Shown here: in pieces, positions 40,233 to 51,300 of the stretch
Layout of the letters: each line of letters starts with the position of its first letter
Position numbering within the stretch: the first letter of the stretch is position 1
DNA from: Paragorgia papillata
Taxonomy: Eukaryota; Cnidaria; Anthozoa; Scleralcyonacea; Coralliidae
Length of the DNA: 64,000 nt
NCBI GenBank assembly: GCA_035771165.1
Contig: JAWNZC010000119.1
Coordinates: forward strand, 673,001-737,000
Direction of reading: 5' to 3'
Notes under the pieces: model-generated
Databases searched by the model: none
Seen by the model: only the letters and a program-made list of their open reading frames with translations
Told to the model about the DNA's origin: nothing
Position numbers and translations under genes: made by a program

Positions 40233-43200
40233 TTGTTTGTTTGTTTGTTTTCTTGCTTGGTTGCTTGTTTGTTTGTTTGCTTGTTTGTTTGCTTGCTTGC
40301 TTGTTTGTTTGTTTGTTTGTTTGTTTGTTTGTTTGTTTGTTTGCTGGTTGGTTTGTTTGTTTGTTTGATTGTTTGTTTGTTTGTTTGTTTGTTTGTTTGT
40401 TTGTTTGTTTGTTTGTTTGTTTGTCATGCTCTCTTGCTCTGTCTGTCTGTCTGTCTATTTGTTTGTTTGTTTGATTGTTTGTTTGTTTTTTCAGTCTCTC
40501 TTGCTCTGTCTGTCTGTCTGTTTGTTTCTGTCTGTTTCTGTCTGTCTGGTTTTTTTGGGGTTTTTTATTTAAACATTTTATCACCGCATTTACCGGGTTT
40601 ACGCAGACATAGTAAAATTTGGCCAGTTTTTAAACAAGGAAACAAACCAACAAACACTAACATGTAACATAATTTAGGCTGAAGGTATGAATCTCCATAT
40701 ATCTCGAATAAAACTTTAGGCAACATAAATATATATATATATATATTTTTTAATTTTTCTATTTTTTTTATTATTTTACTGTTCTGTCTGTCTATTTGTT
40801 AGTTAGAAAAGTTTGTAATTAAAGAATTAACTTATTGATCATTGTTATTTTAGCTCCGAGTGGATCTCCAGTCAATGCCCAGGTTAGAGAAGTTGAAGAC
40901 ATTGGTTCGATAACTCTAAGTGTCACGTGGTCTCCTCCAGATATTGAAAAACGTAATGGAAAAATTACAAACTATTCCGTGTGTTATTCTACAGCTACGT
41001 TAACTGCTGATTGCAATAATGGTAGTATTGTCAACACGACTGCAACATCTATCACCATCAAAGGACTTGAAAAAGCAACGATATATTTCTTTCGGATACG
41101 AGCTTATACAAAAGTAGGGCCTGGACCTTACACAAAAGAATTTAATATAACAACGAGTTCAGGTAAGAATTATTGGCTTTCCAGAAATTATCGCCACCTT
41201 GTAACAACAACCGTGTTACGGGACTGAGTTGCACAAAAACAGTTTTTTGGTGGTTGTGGTTTTTGGGTGGTTGTGGTTTTTGGGTGGTTGTGGTTTTTGG
41301 GTGGTTGTGGTTTTTGGGTGGTTGTGGTGGTGGTGGTGGTGATGGTGGTGATAATGATGGTGGTGGCGATGGTGATGATGATGATGGTGGTGATGATGGT
41401 GGTGATGATGGTGGTGGTGGTGATAATGGTGATGATGATGATGGTGATGATGGTGGTGGTGATAATGGTGATGATGATGATGATGATGGTGGTGATGATG
41501 GTGGTAATGATTGTGGTGATGATGATGGTGGTGGTGATGACGATAGTGATGATGATGGTGGCGATCGTGATGATGATGGTATACATTGGTGATGGTGATA
41601 GTGACGGTGGTGATGGTCATTACTCTGTGTTTTTTTAAGTTCCTAGTGTTTCTTTGCAGGTCCTGTAGAGGTTGCTAAAAATATCAATATCACCTCCAGT
41701 TCTTACGGAGTTCGCCTCCAAGAACCACGGAAAGGTTTTAGGTAAGCCAGAGTTTCTAATGTGTGGCAAATGACGAGCATAGAGTAAAAAAACCAGCATT
41801 TATCATGACATGCTTTGCTTAACACTTTGAAGCCTGACGACGAGTCTTTAAGGTTTATTCTGGCTAACACCAGACGATTTTATTCAGCACATCCAGGCCT
41901 CAAAGTACACATGACATGAAAATTGACCGCGGCGGCTTTTTATTGTTGTTTTTAAAAGAACATTTAAAATAATGAAAAATAGCTTTTACATGCCTATCAG
42001 ATCCTATCCAATAGCATAAAATGGAAAATCAACTATATCTTCTCATTAGTTTAACTAAATTGGCTCAAACTACACAGAAGTACGGTAGGGTCTAGAATGA
42101 ATACGTCGGCGAAGTTTATGTCAGTTTAGGTTAAACCAATGGGAAGATATAGTTAATTTTCCAATTTATGCTATGCACAACTAATGACGTCATAGCTGAA
42201 ATGTTGTAGTCGATAACTCAAGAATGGGATGAGATCTAAAAGGCATGTAAAAGCCATTTTCCATTATTTTAAATGTTCTTTCAAAAACAATAATAAAAAA
42301 CGGGGGTGAATGTTCATGTCATGTGCACTTTAAATCATGTCATCTAATTTAGTTCATACTCTAGTTTAATTTAGTTTACAGCTACAGTAAACACACACGT
42401 ATAAGGCCTGGCCAAACGCTTTCAACATTTCATTAAACATCGTTCAACATCGTTGAATTCAACATGTTGAAAGCGTTTGGCCACCCTGTTGAATGATGTT
42501 GAACGCTGTTGAATGGTGTTAAATGGTGTTGAACGAAATTTAAACATGTTCAAATTTTCGTTCAACACGCGTTCAACATTTCTATTGTTCTCAAAATGTT
42601 GAAAGGTGTTGAACGCATTTGGCCACATTTCATTCAACTTTGTTGAACAGAGACATGCGCCATGCGGAATATTGTCGATTCCAGCTTTTGTGGTAGCCCG
42701 CGTTCAATTAATTCTCATTCACAAATGTTGAACGATGTTGAATTCATTTGGCCACTCGTGCTTTCAACATTATTCAACAATGTTGAATGATGTTGAATGC
42801 GATGTTGAAAGCGTTTGGCCAGGCCTTAATTAGGTTCTTATTTCATACTGGGGTTTAAACTGTTTGCTACTGTTCAGAATAGTACTTTAAGCCCATTATT
42901 TCAGTCGTGTCACAGAAACTACAAAATCGTTCAAAATCTAGGGAAATATAATTACATTTTTCGCAGTTTCCTTACGATGTTGAACATCGATGTTCGTGTT
43001 GAACCGCGAATATGAACTGTGTAACCTTAAGCCCATTTTCCACTAGGCGACTTTTTTCGCGCGAAGCGATTATGCGCCAGAAAAAGTAGGATATGTTTCT
43101 ACTTTTTCGCGGCGAATTTTGTCGCTAACCAATCACGTTGCTGAATATATTTTTTCGATTCGCTTCGCGCGAAAAAAGTCGCCTAGTGGAAAACGGACTT

Positions 43201-45046
43201 AAAAGTACATTTTACTCACACTGGCACGGATTACTTCCGGTAAAATCACGCGCTGTGATTGGTTGCTGACGTGGCGAGATTTCTCCGTGATGTCCGCGGG
43301 CATTATGAAAATTGTTAATGCTCTACGATTGGAAACAAACAAAAAATCCTAATAAGAATCTTTTATTGCCGAAAAACGACGAAAATAAATGAAATAAACG
43401 ACGATGAACATTACAAAAGTAAATTCTAGTATCCAGACGAGAAAGAAACAGCAGAAAATAACGTACGCTAGTTCGGTGATTTGACGAAAGTTAAAGAAAG
43501 CGAAGACCAAGAAATACAAGATTGATTTTGAAATAAAAAGTGCCATATAATAAACTACTTCAAAAACTCATTAATAAATCATGAGGAAAATTCAAAAGAA
43601 ATTAATGTTTAATCAGTGTCTTTATATATGATAAAGATACCTCCTGATTTACGTAAACTTTAGCTTTGATTTTCTCGGCTTAGACAAGGTTATTTTTCAA
43701 ACTTACTACGCCAATGAACTTACCAAATGGTTCGTTTTTGAAGCCGTTCAATAAACTCGCAGTTCGTGTTTTATAAGATATAAAAACACTCGGCTTCGCC
43801 TCGTGTCTTTATATCTGATAAAACACTCCTGCTCGTTTATTAAACAGTACTTAATAACCTCGACCGTTCGGTCTTTACAGTACTGTTTAATAAACGAGCA
43901 GGAGTGTTTTATCAGATATAAACAGTACTTAATAACCTCGACCGTTCGGTCTTTACAGTACTGTTTAATAAACGAGCAGGAGTGTTTTATCAGATATAAA
44001 CAGTACTTAATAACCTCGACCGTTCGGTCTTTACAGTACTGTTTAATAAACGAGCAGGAGTGTTTTATCAGATATAAACAGTACTTAATAACCTCGACCG
44101 TTTGGTCTTTACAGTACTGTTTAATAAACGAGCAGGAGTGTTTTATCAGATATAAAGAGAACGGCTTCAAAAACGAACCACTTGGTAAGTTCATTGGCGT
44201 AGTAAGTTTGAAAAATAACCTTGTCTAAGCCGATAAAATCAAAGCTAAGTTTATGTAAATCAAGAGGTTTCTTTATCACATATAAAGACACTGATTAAAC
44301 TTTAATTTCTTTTGAATTTTCCTCATGAATTATTAATGAGTTTTTGAAGGTAAAATATTAGACCTCTGCAGCCTTGAACGTATTAACCTCGCTATCCCTC
44401 GGTTAAAGCAAGACCTAGGTTTAATATTTTACCGTAAAGACCTCACTCTCGGTTATTAAGTTGTTAATAATTGGGCTGATCTTACAAATAAGAACCTTTT
44501 TTAAATGTCAGGCTGAATGCGTTCTTATATAATGGGGGTCTAATTTCAAAATTTCAGCCTGTAGGTTCTTAATCCACTAGGTTCTTATACGTGGGTGTTT
44601 ACAGTTCTATCACATCGTTTTATTTCAGTTATATTCAGATCATTGTCGTCAAACTAAAAGACAAAAATGCACCATCAAATTTCCCGAATTCTTATGGCAA
44701 ATCTCGCATCTCAGTGGTCAATGAATCCGTCGGTGTGTCCCAACCTTACGTCACAGCAGAGCTTAGCGCTAGCCAATTTGAACGATATCAAGATTTTGTT
44801 ATTGGAGATGGCAAGAACTACCGACGATTACCGAGCAGACGACGACGAGATGCCGAAGAGCTAACGACGTCGTTTTATAACAGACCGCTGGAGCAAAATT
44901 CATTTTATTCAGCATTCCAAAGAACGTTTAAAGACGAGGTGTGTTCTCGGTCTATTTCATCTCCGACTTTATTTTCTCTTTATTTACCCCCCACATTTAT
45001 CTCACTCAGCATCATCATTACCATAATCATCACCATTATTATTATT

Positions 45047-45112
<66 letters not shown>

Positions 45113-45186
45113 GTTATTATCGTCATCATCATCATTACCATAATCATCACCATTATTATTATTATCATCATCATCATCATCATCAC

Positions 45187-45222
<36 letters not shown>

Positions 45223-45284
45223 CGTCATCATCACATTACATAATCATCACCATTATTATTATTATCATCATCATCATCATCACT

Positions 45285-45319
<35 letters not shown>

Positions 45320-48300
45320 CGTCATCATCACATTACCATAATCATCACCATTATTATTATTATTATTATCAGCAGCAGCAGCATCATCATCATCATTACC
45401 ATAATCATCACCATTATTATTATTATTATCATCAGTATCATCATCATCAGCAGCAGCAGCATTATCATCATCAGCAGCAGCAGCAGCATTATCATCATCA
45501 TCAGCAGCAGCATTATCATCATCATCATCATCATCATTATTATCATCATCATCATTATTATCATCATCATCGTTATTATTATCATCATCATAATCAACAC
45601 CATCATCATCACCATCATCATCATCATTATTATCAACACCATCATCATCATTATCATCAGCAGCATTATCATCATCATTATCATCATTATTTTCACCATC
45701 ATCGTCATCATCAACACCATCATCACCACCATCATCATCATCACCATCAAATTCATCATCACCATCACCACCATCATCATCATCATCATTATTATCATCA
45801 TTATTATTATCATCATCACCATCATCATCATCATTATCATTATCATCACCATCATCATCACCATCATCATCACCATCACTACCATCACCATCATCATCAT
45901 CATCATCATTATTATCATCATCACCATCATCATCATTATCATTATCATCATCACCATCATCATCACCATCATCACTATCATCATCATTACCATCATCATT
46001 ACCATCATCACTATCATCATCATTACCATCATCATTACCATCATCATCATCATCACCACCATCATTACCGTCATCATCACCACCATCATCATCATCACCA
46101 TTATCACCATCATCATCATCACCATCACCATCACCATCACCACCATCATCATCATCATCATCATCATTATCATCATCATTACCATCAACATATTGTAACC
46201 TATATCACATATTATTTTTAACTCTAGGACTCCTACTACTCCAGTTCTTGGGCGGAGCCAATTCGAACTGCCATAAAAATGAATCCCCCAAGTACTAAAA
46301 AAATGACGGGAAATGGTAAGATGAAGAATTTGGTTGGTGGAATAATGTGGGTCATAATGTTGTGGTTATTGATAGAGTATTGATAGGTTTTTTTTGGTGT
46401 GGTGTGGGTATCTAATGGTGGTGATGATGGTTATAGTGATGGTGAATATGGTGATGATGATGATGATAATGATGGTGGTCATAATGGTAGTGGTGGTGAT
46501 GTTGATGATGGTGGTCATAATGGCATTGATGGTGATGATGATGATGATGGTGATGATGATGGTGGTCATAATGGTAGTGGTGGTGATGGTGATGGTGATG
46601 ATGATGGTGGTCATAATGGTAGTGATGGTGATGATGATGATGATGGTGGTCATAATTGTAGTGATGGTGATGATGATGGTGGTCATAATGGTAGTGATGG
46701 TGACGGTGATGATGATTTTGATGGTAATCATAATGGTAGTGGTGGTGGTGGTGATGGTGATGATGATGGTGGTCATAATGGTAGTGATGGTGATGATTGT
46801 GGTCATAATGGTAGTGATGGTGATGATGATGATGGTGATGGTGGTCATAATGGTAGTGATGGTGATGATGATGATGGTGGTCATAATTGCAGTGGTGGTG
46901 ATGATGATGATGGTGGCCATAATTGTAGTGGTGGTGATGATGATGATGATGGTGGTCATAATGTTAGTGGTGATGATGATGGTGGTCATAATGGTAGTGG
47001 TGGTGATGATGATGATGATAGTCATAATGGTAGTGATGGTGATGATGATGGTGGTCATAATGGTAGTGATGGTGACGGTGATGATGATTTTGATGGTAAT
47101 CATAATGGTAGTGGTGGTGGTGGTGATGGTGATGATGATGGTGGTCATAATGGTAGTGATGGTGATGATTGTGGTCATAATGGTAGTGATGGTGATGATG
47201 ATGATGGTGATGGTGGTCATAATGGTAGTGATGGTGATGATGATGATGGTGGTCATAATTGTAGTGGTGGTGATGATGATGGTGGTGGTCATAATGGTAG
47301 TGGTGGTGATGATGATGATGTTGGTCATAATGGTAGTGATGATGATGATGGTGGTCATAATAGTAGTGGTGGTGATGATGATGATGGTGGTCATAATGGT
47401 AGTAATGATGATGATGGTGATGGTGGTCATAATGGTAGTGATGGTGATGATGATGATGGTGGTCATAATGGTAGTGGTGGTGATGATGATGATGATGGTG
47501 GTCATAATGTTAGTGGTGATGATGATGGTGGTGGTCATAATGGTAGTGATGGTGATGGTGATGATGATGATGGTGGCAATGGTGGTAGTGATGATGATGA
47601 TGATGGTCATAATGGTAGTCATGGTGATGATGATGGTGGTCATAATGGTAGTGGTGGTGGTGGTTATGATGATGATGATGGTGGTGGTGATGATGATTGT
47701 GGTGGTAGTGGTAGTGTGTATTCCGTTAACAGTGGTTATCTTACTGATATCAATGCTGTCAAGTGTTTTATTATAAGTAATACCATGATCGCCTCGGATT
47801 CTTTTGTTCTCCGAGGGAATGTAAACCTCGTATTTCCCTCATCGCTCATGCAAGAGGGAAATTTATCCTTTGTCTTCTAATTTTCCCGTGCATGTTGATG
47901 AGGGAAAATTAGAAGACAAAGAAATCCTTTGTCTTCTTCTAAATTTTCCGCTTGCATATATTTTCCCTCATCAACATGCACGGGAAAATTAGATGCAACT
48001 TCTCTGATCAACCGTGTAAATTTCCTGTCGGTAAGATTCTCATAGTTTTCCTCGGTGATCATAATATTACAAACTAATAACATGACTTTTCGGGAAATTA
48101 GCGATTAAATTTCCCCTTTGCCTAGGGAAGATTTGTAAAAATTTTCCCCCGGCGGCGGGGAAATTTAATCGCTAATTTCTCTCAAGTCATGTTATTACAA
48201 TATTAATACAGTGCTTTACTGATAGCTATATTTACTCATATCATTCCATTCCCTTTGCATTTAATATATTTAGAGTCAGTAGGTTGGATTGGAATTGTAG

Positions 48301-51300
48301 TTGGAGGAGTTGTTTTAGTCATTCTCGTGGTTCTTCTTGTGGTCTACATCAAGCGAAGGTAATAAATAATAACAAACATGTATGCCCACCATGACTGCAA
48401 TGGCAGCCGGGCCCGTTTTCGATATATGAGCAACTGAAATAGATGAGCTATTCTTGGGTTTCACCCACGTGATCGATGGCCATATTGGATTGCTAAAACA
48501 ATAGGAAATTTGTGAATAAGAATAGAGCTAAATCCCAATGGGATTCATTTAGGACACAATTATGGCCGCCGTTTTATTGTTTTGGGGCACAAATATGGCC
48601 GCCGTAACGTCACGTGAAAGCCACCAATTGGGAAGAGAAGCGTACTTAGCTCGCCTTAGTCCTCCTTGGCTTTGCAATAATTTGCCCTAGCCTTGCCTTA
48701 GACTGACTTAAGACTGACTTGGCATGTCTTTAACTGCCTTAGACTGCCATAGACTGCCATAGACTGCCGTAGACTGCCTTAGACTGCCGTAGACTGCCTT
48801 AGACTGCCTTAGACTGACTTAGACTGCCTTAGACTGCCTTAGACTGACTTAGACTGCCTTAGACTGATTCAGACTGCCTTAGACTGCCTTAGACTGCCTT
48901 AGACTGCCTTAGACTGCCTTACACTGCCTTAGACTGCCTTAGACTGACTTAAACTGAATTAGACCGCCTTAGACTGCCTTAGACTGACTCAGACTGCCTT
49001 AGACTGCCTTAGGCTGCCTTATAGACTGACTTAGACTGCCTTAGACTGCCTTAGACTGACTTAGACTGACTTAGACTGACTTAGACTGACTTAGACTGAA
49101 TTAGACTACCTTAGACTACCTTAGACTGACTCAGACTGACTCAGACTGCCTTAGACTGCCTTAGGCTACCTTATAGACTGACTTAGACTGTCTTAGACTG
49201 CCTCAGACGGACTTAGACTGCCTTAGACTGCCTTAGACTGACTTAGACCGACTTAGACCGACTTAGACTGCCTCAGACTGCCTCAGACTGCCTCAGACTG
49301 ACTTAGACTGCCTTAGACTGCCTTAGACTGCCTTAGACCTACTTAGACTGACTTACACTGCCTTACACTGCCTTACACTGCCTTAGACTGACTTAGACTG
49401 CCTTAGACTGACTTAGACCGACTTAGACCGACTTAGACCGACTTAGACCGACTTACACTGACTCAGACTGACTCAGACTGCCTTAGACTGCCTTAGACTG
49501 ACTTAGACTGCCTTAAGCTGGATTTCCACTTGGCGAAAAATGTCGCGCGAAGCGACATTTTCTTTTGTCTTTTAAGCTCTCAGGTGGAACTAATTAGCCA
49601 AGACAAAAGCAAAAGGTGGCTTCGCTCGAAAAATATCGCCTAGTGGAAAACAGTCTTTAGACTGCCTTAGCTTCTCTTCCCAATAGCTCATCTATTTCGG
49701 GTTTTTATTCATATAATAAAGCCGTTCTATTTTATCTCACCATCTTCCCAGGCACCCAAGATTATCGAAAAAGAACTCGGCTAAGCCTCTTGTTGAGCTT
49801 GACCTTAAAGAAAGCCATGTGACTAGAAACGCAGCGTTTTGTGAAAACACTGAATATGCTAATATAAATGAACTGGCTGAAGTTAGCGGCACTAAGGTGA
49901 ATGATCATTCTAAAGACGGCGACACTAATGTGAATGATCATGAAGATGGCGATACTGATTCTGAGACTGATGCTGCTGGAGGCAATCCTGAACCAGAAAA
50001 CGTTTATGGAAACGCAAAAGGTATGAAGAAAAACGCAAAAGATTTGACGTCGATTGCAGAAACATCATTAAATTAATAGTGTACGGTAATCAGTGTTTAA
50101 ACGAGTTTTCAAATAGAGCAAAGTGAAAAGGTGGTGAACTGTTGTTTTTTTACTCTGATCACCATCATTACCATCACCATCACCACCATCACCATCATTA
50201 TCACCACCATCATCATCACCATCATCATCACCATCATCATCACCATCATCATCACCACCATCATCTTTAGCACCATCATCATTACCACCATCATCATCAT
50301 TACCACCATCACCATCATAATTTCTATCATCACCATCATTACGATCATCACCACCATCATTACCATAATCATTATCACCTCTGATGAAGGACTTCGTTCA
50401 AAACGTCAGTATTTCGTTAAAAAAATCTCAGCAGGTTATCATCTTTTCCCTTTGCTCTATCCTACACAACACTCTAGTTTTTACTCTGATGAAGGACTCT
50501 CCTTGAAACGTCAGTATTTCGTTATCAAAACTATTCTCAGCAGTTTACCATCTTTTCACTTTGCTCTATCTAAAACACTGCCTACACAACACTCTAGTTT
50601 TTTATACTCTCGATAGCTGTGAAATTGCTGACTATCTTAATCAACGATTAACCATTACATATGTGCACAATCTGTAACCTTCTGATGACCAGTGAGACAC
50701 TCTAACCATTGAGCTACAAGAACTCAGATGGTGAGTGAAGGTTACATATGTGTACAATCTGTAACCTTCTGATGACCAGTGAGACACTCTAATCATTGAG
50801 CTACAAGAACTCAGATGGTGAGTGAAGGTTACATATGTGTACAACCTGTAACCTTCTGATGACCAGTGAGACACTCTAACCATTGAGCTACAAGAACTCA
50901 GATGGTAAGTGAAGGTTACATATGTGTACAACCTGTAACCTTCTGATGACCAGTGAGACACTCTAACCATTGAGCTACAAGAACTCAGATGGTAAGTGAA
51001 GGTTACATATGTGTACAACCTGTAACCTTCTGATGACCAGTGAGACACTCTAACCATTGAGCTACAAGAACTCAGATGGTAAGTGAAGGTTACATATGTG
51101 TACAACCTGTAACGTTCTGATGACCAGTGAGACACTCTAACCATTGAGCTACAAGAACTCAGATGGTAAGTGAAGGTTACATATGTGTACAACCTGTAAC
51201 CTTCTGATGACCAGTGAGACACTCTAACCATTGAGCTACAAGAACTCAGATGGTAAGTGAAGGTTACATATGTGTACAACCTGTAACGTTCTGATGACCA

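Noticed and set aside
43748..44228. Overlapping ORFs of 148 and 141 codons on both strands
   Set aside because: Product of a self-complementary 78-bp tandem repeat.
46366..47880. Three ORFs of 425-493 codons on both strands
   Set aside because: GATGGT/ATCACC simple sequence in intron 12. All frames lack stops because of composition.
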